Part shown: piece by piece, positions 24,321 to 35,956 of the stretch
Numbering within the stretch: the stretch's first letter is position 1
Layout of the letters: each line of letters begins with the position of its first letter
Assembly: GCA_019155185.1 (NCBI GenBank)
Contig: CM032808.1
Location: 14,865,879 to 14,929,878 of the forward strand
Direction: 5' to 3'
DNA length: 64,000 bases
From: Beaufortia kweichowensis
Taxonomy: Eukaryota > Chordata > Actinopteri > Cypriniformes > Gastromyzontidae
The notes under the pieces: generated by a model
What the model saw: the letters and a program-made list of their open reading frames with translations, nothing else
What the model was told of the DNA's origin: nothing
Database searches by the model: none
Position numbers and translations under genes: made by a program

Positions 24321-24377
24321 GCTATCCATGGTGCTGAACTGCTTAACAAACCACTGGCTGCTGTCCATGGTGCTGAA
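24321..24377 (+). repeat. Two-unit tandem repeat, period 39
   Basis: GCTATCCATGGTGCTGAA at 24321 and GCTGTCCATGGTGCTGAA at 24360, 39 bases apart, with related intervening sequence. It touches the edge of block H and is absent from the left partner. Confidence 0.7.
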
Positions 24378-24497
24378 ACCCTTGTGTCTAGCATTTGCCA
24401 GTGTCTGCAATGATTAAAGGGCCATCTGCTCAGGTCTGGATGAATTATGACTGAAGGGAAAGTCCCTTATATAATGTGTGATGTGCATAATTGCTTC
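24374..24497 (-). repeat. Inverted-duplicate block H, right copy
   Basis: Partner of 14293-14421. Confidence 0.85.
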
Positions 24498-24939
24498 TGT
24501 TGTAGCCTGTCTCTACATTTTGGATGTTGTTTGCAATGGATTTTGGATGCTGTTTAGTCTTATGGGAATGTATGAGTTCATTTGTGAAGTTTACCTTTGA
24601 CCATTAATCTCTCTTTCTCTTATTCTCTCTTTCATGCACACTTTTTATTAGTTGTTATCCAGTATCATGCAGTACTGTTATAATATTCTTTACTGCCTAG
24701 TGTTTTGCTTTGTCACAGTGCATCCATTCAGAAATGTCATCCTATATTATTGAAATAATTGTTTTAGCTTTGAGTGCACCCAGTGCAATAACAAGGTTAA
24801 TAACCTTTCTGAATCGAGCTGATCCCGTGTGTGCATGTGTTAAGATTATGGGGCAGAGTGTTTTATCTGAAAATAAAAAGGTGTCATTGTTAAAGAGATC
24901 TCCATTCACCTGAATACAGATGTATATGTTGTACTACTC
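24498..24939. other. Right-arm interblock sequence, no gene seen
   Basis: No repeats or credible exons recognised. Confidence 0.5.
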
Positions 24940-25003
24940 AACATGATTATTATGACAGCGATAATCCATGCAAATGGCTAGTCATTAGAGAACAAAAACT
25001 CTT
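24940..25003 (-). repeat. Inverted-duplicate block I, right copy
   Basis: Partner of 13701-13770; moderate similarity. Confidence 0.6.
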
Positions 25004-26152
25004 GATAGTAATCGTTTAGTGGTGGAGAAGACACAGTCTTTCATTCTAATCATAACATTTACTTGAGTATTTTGTTACAATGGTGAAGGACTGCAATAGA
25101 AACTTTGAATTAAGAGTGTTTGCTAAGAGACATTTAGTTAAATGTGAAGGTTTAAAGAAATATCCTTTTGTGTAGAAATACAAAATGTGAATATGGATTT
25201 TCATGGTAAAAACAGGAAGCAGTGACCTTAACCCTTAACACTCTAATTCTCCAGTAGCTTCATCATATCAGAAGGGCAAAAAAATGAGCAAACAAACCAC
25301 CTTTCACATTCAGTTGCTAAATGACTTCCAGTGTTTTAGTAGGCCAGTTCCCGGCAGATTGGTGCAGAGCATGTCCGCCCTCTTCATGCACTCTGTTCCT
25401 CTAAGTGCTTTCCATTCTATGACACTGATCGATGAAGAACAGTCATAAACTCTCCCACTGGAGTTCTTCACTCATAATGGGAGACACCAGGACAGTGTTT
25501 TCCTGTCATTTTGTCAAACATAAATCTTGCGTTTGTAGATCCATAATGTGGCACGTCGCAGCTGATGGAAAGAACAGTGGATAAGGTCAAAGAGTGTCCT
25601 TGATTTTTGTAATTAATTATTGTGAAGCTGATGGCAGGTGGACAGCCCAGATGAAAACCTCAGACATCAGGCTCTGTTCCAAAACCTAGTGGACTGGCTT
25701 GCTGTCTAGTGTCTGCATGAGCAGCATCTTACCATAAACTGAACTTTTTTTTAAATCATTGGTGTAACATCTACTCTGACCACCTGTATTCCACATATGG
25801 CTAAGCATCCATAAATTTTAGAGAGTGCTCTATATTGGGTACTTAGGAAAGTTGAGAAAACATTTAATGAACATTTTTTTTTTTTTGAGAATTACACATT
25901 ACAACATTCTAACAAGAAATACAACTTCAAAACTTTAACTATTGTACTATTAACTGTACTTATGTCATTAAATATCTCAGACAGAGTCATTTAAAATCAC
26001 AAAATATCACTGCTTTGCAATTAACAGTGCATACACTCCTAGTTCCCAATAAAGAAAATAAAAAACAGACCAAGGGCCCTTGAAACCGCCAAAGCAAGTC
26101 CCAGTAGAGATTTTGTGTACGAGTTGCCCAATGTGCTCCAAAATCTCAGAAC
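25004..26152. other. Right-arm interblock sequence, no gene seen
   Basis: Complex, repeat-free sequence at 25320-25700 looks like possible single-copy conserved DNA, but no left partner was found. Confidence 0.45.
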
Positions 26153-26335
26153 AGCCAGTGCATCCAGCTGTAATTAAGTCTGAAGCAGTTTGTGAGAACA
26201 GCCTTGTATTTCTACCCTCCTTATTTCTCCCAGAATCCTGCTGATGGGTGATTATAACTCTAAAGATCTGCAGGAGGTCTCACGCTCCCATTTACTCATT
26301 CTGCTGCCGAGACCAAAACACTCTCTAATCACAGC
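26153..26335 (-). repeat. Inverted-duplicate block E, right copy
   Basis: Partner of 10333-10519, 146 of 148 bases identical in the core. A plus-strand open frame (26244-26603) crosses the block, but the left copy shows no equivalent frame on its matching strand, so it is not evidence of coding. Confidence 0.93.
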
Positions 26336-28337
26336 TCAAGTATGGAGAGATTTTTCCTTATATGTGTGTGCGACTGAGCATTTTTGTACATTCATGCATG
26401 AGATTAATGACGGTGATGGATTTCACAAAAAATCTATTTACTTTCATGAGTTTAAAGTACTTGCATCGAGTCAGTTATATATAATAATGTATAATTTACT
26501 TACTGTTTCAGTCTCAGTCAGTGGTCTCATTATTTTTCTATACTCTCTGGTTCTGAGTGTATCATTAGCAACTTTTAACACTCTTTTCTTTGAGGTCGGT
26601 TGAAGGTTAGTTGGTGTTTGTAGTGGGGTGAAACACCCGCTCTGGAAAGAACAGTTAGTTTTGCCAAATATTTTTGAAGAAGACTAATGGGTCACCCAAC
26701 AGAGGAAGAGAACAGATTGTCTTGACTCATCACTTTTTAGGTTAGGTGCCTCAGTTTAGTTTAGAAAGAGAATAATGTTAAAAAAAGTTTAAAGTTGGTT
26801 ACAGGGAAAAGGTGAGGAAAGGGTTTCTTCTACTTTTCTGTCTCCACTTTTGTCATTTTTGTAGCCGGTTCTTACTTCCAAGATGTGAAATGCTGTGGCT
26901 GGAGAACTGTGTGTCAAAGGTGCCTGTGGTGTCTTGAAGGAAATGTGTCCATAATTGCCATTGCTTTTGATGAGAAACCTTTAGGTCAATATTCTAACAT
27001 CAAAGGCAAAGTTTTCTGTTTCAATAACCTGAAGGTTTATGGCAAAAAAATCCATTCTTAAAATTCTGTATATTGATTTTTAGGGTAAATGGTACAGATT
27101 TATTCAGATGTATCTATAAAAGTTTAAGTGAAGATATGCTGGGGTGTAAATTTCAACCAACCCACTCAATTTGGTTACAGTTTTAATCTGTTTTCAGTCC
27201 TTTTCCGCATTTCATTAGTTTATTCTTCATTGGTTTATTGGCTGACTAAAACATAAACCTCATCAGCATTCATTTTACATAACAGTTTTGAAGTGTGGAT
27301 ACATTTTGGGTCATGGAATGTTTTAGATTTTTCAGTATGACAAAATTGAATTCTGTTTTGCATCAGTGTATCGATTCCAAAGGTTTCTCATTGTACTCAA
27401 TGTGATTATCAAGCACAGAAGTGAAACGACTCCCTTGGCGTCTGCATAGTGCTGTATGGGCCTCATGCCCAGCAATATTTGATGGCTTGGGAGTGAGAAT
27501 GGTTTGCTTTTTCGATATTTTATTATTCATTTTTATTTAAAACAGGCTACTCTACAGTGATGTGTCTGTCAGGGGTTGGTTCAATGTAATAAAGCAAACC
27601 CACCCAAAGCCATAGCTCATTAAATATTCTTAATCATTATCAGATGGCACTCCAGATGGTCTGTGGTGCAGTTCATTTTGCCAGGTCATTTTTACAGATG
27701 TGCTTGCACATATGAATCATTCATGTTGTTGCACAGAAAAGAAAACCCAAAAACGATGTTTTATGATTGCTAGGTGTACAGAAGTAAATAGAGTTTTTTC
27801 AGCTTTGTCCTTAAATATTGGCAGCAGAAAGAAAACATACCTTGAAAGTTGAAAGAGAAAAACGGCATAGCTCGGGAAAGGAGAACAGGTGAAACAATGA
27901 AGAAGAAAAGAGTTTGAAGTCATTGACATCTATTTCTCTCCCTTATGTGTCCATATGCGTCCCGTCCGTTCATTAATCACCTGCAATGATAAACACTTCC
28001 TGACTCTTTCACCTGCTCACAAATGACTGTTTGCAGTTTCACCGTGTGGCCTGTGTGACGGGAGTCCAGGGAGCGATGTATCACATCTGCTAACACTCAA
28101 GGCTCTTTCAGGAGACAAACAAGGATGACGGCTAAACGCCACAGAGACTCGCTCATGATACACGACTTCACAGCTCCACTTTACTGTGATGTATTAGCTC
28201 TGTTTAAATGGACAATGTCAATATTCAGAGAATGGGAAGGTGAAGTGGGCAATTCTGGTGTTAACAGTTTCTTCTATGTCAGTTTAAAGTGGAAAGGCAA
28301 TATTAAGCAAACCGTTTTTAGGGCGACTTCATGCTCT
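26336..28337. other. Right-arm extra sequence between blocks E and D, proximal part
   Basis: No left-arm counterpart recognised. No repeats identified beyond A/T-rich tracts; a complex stretch at 27940-28120 is repeat-free. Confidence 0.45.
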
Positions 28338-28392
28338 ACATTTGCATTTAGTCATTTAGAAGATGCTTTTATCCAAAGTGCACAAAAATCTT
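28338..28392 (-). mobile_element. SINE 3-prime tail fragment
   Basis: CATTTGCATTTAGTCATTTA, GAAGATGCTTTTATCCAAAG then TGCAC is the reverse complement of the fish SINE tail also present in the head-bearing copy at 57204-57306. Confidence 0.7.
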
Positions 28393-29658
28393 TTTATTGA
28401 GCCACCTGACTTGTCAATGTTTTAATTAAGAGCAGTTCATGGTGATCATGATCTAAAAGGACAACACGGTAAAAGTAGCCATATGAAATTTCTGTTTGTA
28501 ACTTTATTCGACCTTATTCGACCTTTTGATTTCTATTTGTGTGACTTAAAATATAGCTTGATTCAGTCTTATTATGTATTTCTTAAATTGTAGTATTTCT
28601 TGTTTTTCTTATTAATTTAAATGTTACCACATTTTTAGATTTCTTGACTGCACGTTTTTACAGTGTGATTGCACACACTTCTTCTTCAAGTACTGATGTA
28701 GTTTACGGTCAGAAGTGTCTGAAGACACGGCTTTACTTTGAGAGTGACTGAATCCCTTCGAGTGTTGAAATGTGTTATTTCAGCTGGCTAATGAGAGATT
28801 TTCAAGGCAGGAATGGTGTTTGAGAATTCCAAATCAAAATACTCGATTTAAATGTCAAATGCATTAATTAAGACGCGGCTCCGTAATGAATCACTTTACA
28901 TGCAGCTTCATCCTGTTGACTACACAGCTGCCATAGATTCTTATCAGCCGTGAGAGGCTGTTAATTAATATAGAGTTCCCTTGCATAATCCTAAACCAGT
29001 CAAATCTGATATCAATACAGTTTCTGTCTAAAGGTGTGACCAGACTGTTACGTTACTTAAATGTTACTTGAAGTCACTAAACAGTTACACTAAGTAATTA
29101 TAATCAGACCTCGTCCATTATGTAGAGTGAATGAGTTCATTTCTTTGTGGTGTACTTCCTCAGATCAGATCTTCAGTCGGACAGGAACACCTGCATACCA
29201 GCTCAATCTGCCGAGCAGGTTCTCTTCATCAGCTAGTTAATTGAAATCATCAAATTATAAATCAAGAGTCTACTTGATAATGAATCGATTTCTATGCAGC
29301 TTTATTCCTCTGACATTTAGCTTGTGAAAATGTCTGATTAAGTTTATTATGGTAAGTTAATGAATTGTTTTCTGTTAAACTCTGGGTAATCAGTCCGGGG
29401 GTCAGAAATGCACTGACGAAGGTGAATCAGTGATAATGAATCAGAAAATTGTTTCCTGTGACAAACACTCTCACAAGTGATTCATTCCTTTACATTTAGT
29501 AATTGAAATGAATGAAAGTGTCGTCTGGATTTTGCCTCCAAAAACTGTGAGAACATGTGTGAGATAACACATCATCATGTCACTTGCTCTCTGTCATACA
29601 ACAAACACCTTCAGGAACTTGAGAAGCTGTCAAATTCATATATGCAATTTTGATTTTG
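28393..29658. other. Right-arm extra sequence, central part
   Basis: 28830-29480 is rich in ATTAATTA, TTAATTGA and AATGAATCA motifs, resembling homeodomain-type binding content, and has no repeat character. TTATTCGACC occurs twice in tandem at 28503-28523. No gene seen. Confidence 0.4.
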
Positions 29659-29969
29659 TTTAAAGTGATAGTTTAACCAAAAATTAAATTTTCTGTCTTC
29701 ATTTATTCACCCTAATGTCATTCAAAACTTAGATATGACTCGTTCTTCTGTGGAACACAAAAAGAAGATGTCATTGGGGATCAGCGTTGTTTGATTACAT
29801 TTACATTTACATTTAGGCATGTAGCTGACGCTTTTATCCAAAGCGACTTACAAATATAAGGAGACAAATTGGTATTAGATTACCAACATACTTCAAAATA
29901 TCTTCTTTTGTGTTCTGTAGAAGAAAGAAATTCATACGGGTTGAATTTCAGGTGAACTATCACTTTAAA
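29659..29969. mobile_element. Palindromic MITE, copy 1, interrupted by a SINE fragment
   Basis: Ends TTTAAAGTGATAGTTTAACC and GGTGAACTATCACTTTAAA are inverted repeats. Inside are CTTCATTTATTCACCCTAAT and ATCTTCTTTTGTGTTCTGTA arms. The SINE-tail fragment at 29796-29862 sits in the middle. This family is abundant in cyprinids; I do not assign a superfamily. Confidence 0.75.
29796..29862 (-). mobile_element. SINE 3-prime tail fragment nested in the MITE
   Basis: ATTTACATTTACATTTAGGC then ATGTAGCTGACGCTTTTATC and CAAAGCGACTTAC, reverse orientation. The MITE halves continue on both sides, so the SINE piece arrived second. Confidence 0.75.
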
Positions 29970-31215
29970 TACAAACAACTCTTTTTTCCAACACAAACAA
30001 TTGCATATTACCACTTGTTACAATGTGAAAAGGTCAGTATTTGAACATCAGATTTTAACCTTGAGGAAGTATTACTGTTTTCTGTTTTGTGTAGGTGTTG
30101 TTTTTTGTTGTCGTGTCTTATCACGCCAGGAAAAGAATTGGATGACATGAATATAAATTGCCTATTGAAAAGAAACTTGTATTGCATTTTCACTCTGGCA
30201 GAATTAACAGTACAACAATCCAATTTTGTCACAGCATCCAAAGTCACTCCTTTTGGGTTGGATTTCGCATGGCCTAAAAACTAAAGGTTTGGATACAATT
30301 CATTTTGAATGACCTTAAAGCGTTGATAAGCACTGCTGTGTGTTGGCTCCCAGAAGCGTTTCTTTCCTGTTTCCAAGTGTAATTATAACCAAGAAGCAAG
30401 TACTTATACAGCACTAACATTAATTATCATGCGCCGTTTTACTTCCTAAACTTGTGAAATGATAAATCAGATGAGGAGAGCATTGCACCATATATATCAC
30501 ATCTGTCTGAGGTACATGTTAGGTATCGAAGCAAACGATTACAGTTTCAACTTTTTCTCCAATAAGCAGTTCATCAGGAAACTTGAGTCATAGTTGAGTC
30601 ATGCAGAACATCACCATGTTCTCCAACAGCGTTTTTCTATTTTGCGTCATAGCCAATTTCTTAGATGGTCTTGTAGTATAAATAGACTGTGCGAAAGGGT
30701 TTAAACAGGATGGCGTACAGCTACTGTGAGCTCTTAATATTGTGTCTTTCCAACGTCATCTCTTTAGTGTTTGTAGAGAAAGTGTGTAAAGTGTAAAATG
30801 TAAACTTGGTAACTATGTAAAGTGAGCAGCTTTGTTAACAAATTCTTGAGAGAATATTTTATTCATTAGAATATGTTTAATTTAGTGTGATTTATTAATG
30901 TCCAACTTCATCACATTTATTTAACACGGGTAATACATTTACCTCATTTGATATTATTAATAATGTTTCACTTATATTTTATACTGTTGAAGTTTGACGA
31001 TAATTAAATTCATACAAAGATTACAAATGACTTTACCTGTATTAGTCCCATCTGGATTTCATTTATAAATGAATTAAAAATGTATTTCTCTGACAGTATC
31101 TGTGTTATTTATGGATGAATCAGAGTTCTGTTATGGGATAGTGTCTGCATTTTGAACCGCATTGTTAAAGGATTCATAAAGATTTTCTTTAGATGTCTCT
31201 AAAGTTATACATACT
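29970..31215. other. Right-arm extra sequence, distal part
   Basis: AT-rich with no recognised repeat or exon. Confidence 0.5.
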
Positions 31216-31439
31216 TTAACATGATAACTGTCACTGCACATAAAAATGAACTTCTTTATTTATCTTTTTCAAATATGATATTTTTAAAAATAACATATCA
31301 AATTAATATTAAAATATTAAAAATATCATTATTTTTTTATTTTTTTATTAAGTATATGTTTATTGTATTTTGTCAAATATTTATTCTCGATTCTAAATCA
31401 AGTGTTCCACCTGAGGAACGGTGACAGTCAACAGGTTAA
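31216..31439 (+). mobile_element. TTAA-ended MITE, copy 3
   Basis: Starts TTAACATGATAACTGTCACT and ends GGTGACAGTCAACAGGTTAA. Slightly shorter than copies 1 and 2 (224 bases). It lies at a non-mirrored position relative to copy 2, so the insertions are independent of the arm duplication. Confidence 0.7.
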
Positions 31440-31773
31440 AGTATTTGCATTTTAGAAACGCTTAGTACATTGATATTGTATGTCTTAGTGTCTATCCAAG
31501 TTTTGTCTATACAAAACTTACACAAACATACTTGAGTCTGTGTTTCAGTATGAACTGAAAACAATGCTGCATAGCAATGCTAAGGTCAAGGCTTTGATTC
31601 CTAACATATAAATTGATCAAATGAATACCTTCAATGCACTATATACTGCTTTAGATCAAAGTGTCTGTAGAAGTGTAAAAGCACCGGAAGTCTCCATCTT
31701 TCCCACTGACTGATTTAAGCACTTAGACTGCTTTCCTCTTTGTCTTGTTGACACGGTAAGAAATGCCGCCTCA

Positions 31774-31920
31774 CAGTCATGTGGGCAGGTAAATGTCTTT
31801 GAGACGAGAGGGCAGCGAGATGAACTGGCCTGTGAACGGTGGCAGTCGTCTGCGTCGAGAGGGGTCACGCTGGAAAACAGAGGAGGAAGAGCTGTTATTT
31901 TCTGCCTCATTTCTGCTGAT
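31774..31920 (-). repeat. Inverted-duplicate block D, right copy
   Basis: Partner of 8922-9066. On the minus strand the identical core is preceded by CTGTTTTCCAG and followed by CAG|GCCAGT, so the GT donor of the left copy is GC here. Confidence 0.9.
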
Positions 31921-32074
31921 GGGCAACAAGAGAAAGGTGCCAAGACTGAGGAGGTAAAAACTATGTCAGTGTAGACTCGATTTGCTAACGTTTCCTCTCG
32001 TAGGTCATTCAGCGGTGAGAGATCTAGAAAGAGGGTTTCATTAGCCGAGATGACAGTGTTCGGGAGGCTAAAGC

Positions 32075-32110
32075 CTGTATCCTGCAGGATTACACATCCT
32101 TACTGTCTCC
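32075..32110 (-). repeat. Possible inverted-duplicate block J, right copy
   Basis: Partner of 8700-8760. Confidence 0.45.
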
Positions 32111-32479
32111 TTATTTCTGCTTAGCTCATCCTCTCTATAAGTTCAGCTTGGTTATGCTCTTGGGAATGCCATGAAACGAGCGCAGTGGATATTATCCTCT
32201 AAATTGGTGCCAGGAGCTTTTACAGTTTTCTGCGTTTGAATCTCAGCAGAGAAGGATAAAAAGGGACACTTGTAGAAAAATGAATGCAAGAAACTGTAAG
32301 GCTCCAGTATAGAGTTTCTTATTTGAAATGTATTATAAAAACACTCGGTTACTCGGTTTTCTGGTAGGAGTTCGGATAGGAGTTATGGCTACCCAGTGAA
32401 TGGACATGGCTTTCTCTCATGCACTTCTTGTTTTTCTTCAATGCACAGCTTGTTCCTGTATTTAAACCATAAAAACCTG

Positions 32480-32512
32480 CAGGATTAATGGGCGTAAAGT
32501 CAGTAGCTTTTG
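32480..32512 (-). repeat. Possible inverted-duplicate block K, right copy
   Basis: Partner of 8428-8462. Confidence 0.35.
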
Positions 32513-33550
32513 TCATATGTATAATTGTCAATGCCACTGAGCGTTTCTTTTTTTAATGCAAATGGCATGTTCCCAGTGGAACCCATTACTGTTAATGATG
32601 TATAGCACACTAACACAAAGATTTAATGGTGTAAAACTGGGTAATGACTAATTTCACAAGCCCCCATGGACATTCATTTTCATGAAATGTATACAAGTGT
32701 GGCATGTGTGATGTAATACGGGTCAATAGGGGGAATTATGTAAGGTGTATACATATTAGAATGTCCTTACATGTCCTAACTTGAAATATAGATGAAATGA
32801 AGTAGTTTAGCTCACCGTTCTGTCTGTTCCTTTAATGAGTGGGTGGGCATGACATCTGTTTAAAAACATTGTGTGATGCAAATTTATTTTTATAGGGCAC
32901 AACTGCGCAAATTTTTTTCATATTACCATCAAAATTTGCCATCATATGCAAATAGGTTTGATGTAGCAGAACATTCTTCACAGTAACCACCATTGTGATT
33001 TAATCTCTCTTGGCATTTCATAATAACTTAACTATTTTGTAAGTGTATGCTTAAAAGTGTTTGTTTGTAACTCTTACTGTTGAGGTTTTAGTATGATGTG
33101 CATCTTGGCAGTCTTGGTACAAGTTACTCTCTATTGATATTGGATATTTCATCACAACAGATCTATTCCTGGCCAATTATGGAAAACAGTTATGTTTTCT
33201 GGCCTTGGTCTTTGGCTTTTCTAGGGATTTTTATAAGCTACAACATGTTATTAAATGTTAAATGAAATCACCTAAAACCTTTGGACATTGCATGCTTTAC
33301 AGTTTCACAGTGCATATCGACAACAGGTATTTTTGGAAAGTGTTGTGGTGAGACTGTTGCTAATTTGTGTTTAGTTTAAAAAACTAATGCAACAATTTTT
33401 GTAGCGTAGACTATTTAAAAATACTAACTACCCAATTTGACACAATTTTTACAGCTTTGTGACCTCATTAAACAGTTATATTACAGAGTCTTAATAAATA
33501 AATAAGGTTTGTGTGTTGGTTTATTTTCTCTCGCTGTTTGCCACCTAGTC
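32513..33550. other. Right-arm interblock sequence, no gene seen
   Basis: No repeats or credible exons recognised. Confidence 0.5.
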
Positions 33551-33642
33551 TGACAGGCCTAGCAGGATTATGGATGTGATCATAGTTCGGACTGTTTCTC
33601 TAACATTTGTCATTCAGTTATCAAACTGCCAATTCTGCTCTT
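33551..33642 (-). repeat. Inverted-duplicate block C, right copy
   Basis: Partner of 6851-6942; the 51-base exact run lies at 33592-33642. Confidence 0.85.
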
Positions 33643-35403
33643 TGGGGGTTGAGAGGAGATGACAGTGGGCTTGAAATGAACGTGAGCCAGCCGAGAGATT
33701 TATACTAATCCAAATCTGTGATTGATGTTCAGAATTTCAAGATTATGTGCGTGCAAGTCTAAATAATTATTTGATTATGAAAATCAGTTTGTATTTAAGG
33801 ACCATTTCTTGGCGTGTCAGAAACTGCCGCATGTGAGCTGTACAGTGCATCTGTCACTTTCTCTTTTTTGGACGTGTCAGGTTATATATATTAAACATCT
33901 AATCTTAATCCACTGTATTATTATTTTGAATATACACCGGGCAATGATACGACATTACTGGTTGTTTTATTATGAGAATGAACTACATCTCTGGCCGTGT
34001 GCTTTCAGTAGGTCACAGGAAAGGAACTCTATTTGGAATGCATCATACTTTCTGCCTCTCAGTATTAATCTCAATGACAATTTATTGATGAATTCTAAGA
34101 AGTTTTGACACCAGATATTAATCATTGTTTGTGCAAGCAGCACTAGTTCATCTCTACGGATTTGAAAAGCAAAAAGCACCACATTAAGACATGAAACAGA
34201 CCAAGACCGGGTGAAGTTGCAGCCGGTTCTGCTAATTAATAATGGTTTATATCCGTACCATGAGATTCGGTTTGGAAGAGGCACAACCAGAGCAAGATCC
34301 GATGGGGGGGTTTTGAAATGCATATTTGGTTGAGCTTCACAGCTAAAGTCTAATGCTTTTGTGGATCATAGAAGTCTTTGACTTTAACTTTTTTGGTCGC
34401 TTTCACACGCGCACACATGTGGATCTCCCACATGGCACCTGATAATAACAAGAGAAGCAACAAACTGTTTCTGGTGGCCCGTCGCCTGTGATGTTGTTTA
34501 TATTCTTCTAAGCGTTATTTCAGATCTTCCCTAGGAGAATTACCATCCATTATGTACTTTCCAAATACAAACGGGTGCAGAAACGCACCGTTTTAATCTG
34601 CTCTACTGTATTGCGTATTAGCATGCGGCTTTGATTTCTCTCCCTTGATTTAGTCACTTTGAAGGTCATTGGAAGTCTCTTTGATGCGCATCTCCCCCAG
34701 TCTTGTAATCTGATGTAAAACAAGATTTAGTTCTCCTCATTATTTTTAATAAAAGGAAAAACAAACTAGAAGGAAATAATGCGGCGGAGGTGCATAAACA
34801 AAAGCTGCCGTAATTAAAAAAAACAAAACAATCAATGGTAAATGCAGTGAAAAAGTTTTCCCATACAGTTAGCAAAGTTCATTATTGTACATGCCCAGAT
34901 AGTTAATGTGCAAATTTGAAAGTAATGATGGCATTTCTTCCAGTGTGTGAGTCATTTGTGTAATTTGTCAAGAGTAACAAATAACAAAACCATTAGCTAC
35001 AGCATTTAGTTTATTTCATCGGCCGTCACCAACATATGTAGCATGACGTTTTGTGCATGCACTTTGGAAAGAATGATTATCATGGTGGTTAAAGGGATGA
35101 AGAAACATCTGTTATTTAATCATTTGCTCCTAGAAAATCACACGCATGTGTCTGACAGCGTCTTATTCCTGTGTAATTGTGTTTTGTTTATCCAAACAGA
35201 CTGTGTGTTATTGATCGGTGGCATTCAAGAAGGAAGTCATTTAGAAAAGGAAAGAAACTCACAGTGCTTTTTATTTTACCTGCATTCCTTATAAAGCTTA
35301 AATAAAGACATACGCACACACGTTGCAAAGTTGTTGGAACTTAACATAGCTCTCCTGTTGTAATTCACTGGCCGTTCGGGTGGAAAAGGATGCAGAATAA
35401 AAT
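33643..35403. other. Right-arm interblock sequence, no gene seen
   Basis: Complex, repeat-free DNA at 34430-34700 and 34890-35040 has no left partner that I could see. Overlapping frames at 33809-34323 are uninformative. Confidence 0.45.
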
Positions 35404-35577
35404 CTTGTCCTGACAGACTGATCCAGATATAATGTAAAATCTCTTTCATTGCGGACTCTTCCAGCGGCAGACACACACACACAGGTGTCCCTGCTGCATA
35501 ATTCATGTGACTTTCACACTCACACTGGCCTGGTTTCCTGTGAAGACCGAGCCGCAGAAATTACTCCAGTGTTTCTG
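35404..35577 (-). repeat. Inverted-duplicate block B, right copy
   Basis: Partner of 3889-4080. Its CA tract (about 35470-35482) is short, which may be nearer the ancestral state than the expanded left tract. Confidence 0.9.
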
Positions 35578-35880
35578 ATTGGTGGAAGTACAGACAGAAG
35601 GTCCAGGGTTCATTTGTGTCTGTGGAAGACTAGACGAAAGAACGGCATTTATTTTCTCTTTCTGCTCTTCTCTTTAGCAGGCTGGCATTTAATGTCATTT
35701 CTGCAGCAAAGTTTTTCAAGAAAAGTACCCTTGTTATAGTGTTTTGAATGTATAAAGACTGGCAAAGTGTTATATAACAGCTTAATATGGAAACAAACTC
35801 ATTTCTCTTACCAACAGAAGCACGAAACGTAACCTCAATTCAATTTTAGGTTCTGTTTTTATATGCCGTAAAGCAACTTG

Positions 35881-35894
35881 GATCTATCTATCGA

Positions 35895-35945
<51 letters not shown>

Positions 35946-35956
35946 GTCTATCTCTC
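35881..35956 (+). repeat. Compound (CTAT)n/(CTGT)n tetranucleotide microsatellite
   Basis: CTAT units, then nine or more CTGT units, then CTAT units again, ending TCTCTCATTC. Confidence 0.95.

Noticed and set aside
24104..24410. Repeated Phe-Ser-Thr-Met-Asp-Ser peptide
   Set aside because: It is a translation of the 39-base tandem repeat and is not present in the partner arm.
26244..26603. Coding exon overlapping block E
   Set aside because: The equivalent strand of the 98.6% identical left copy has no matching reported frame, and the frame runs far into unconserved DNA.
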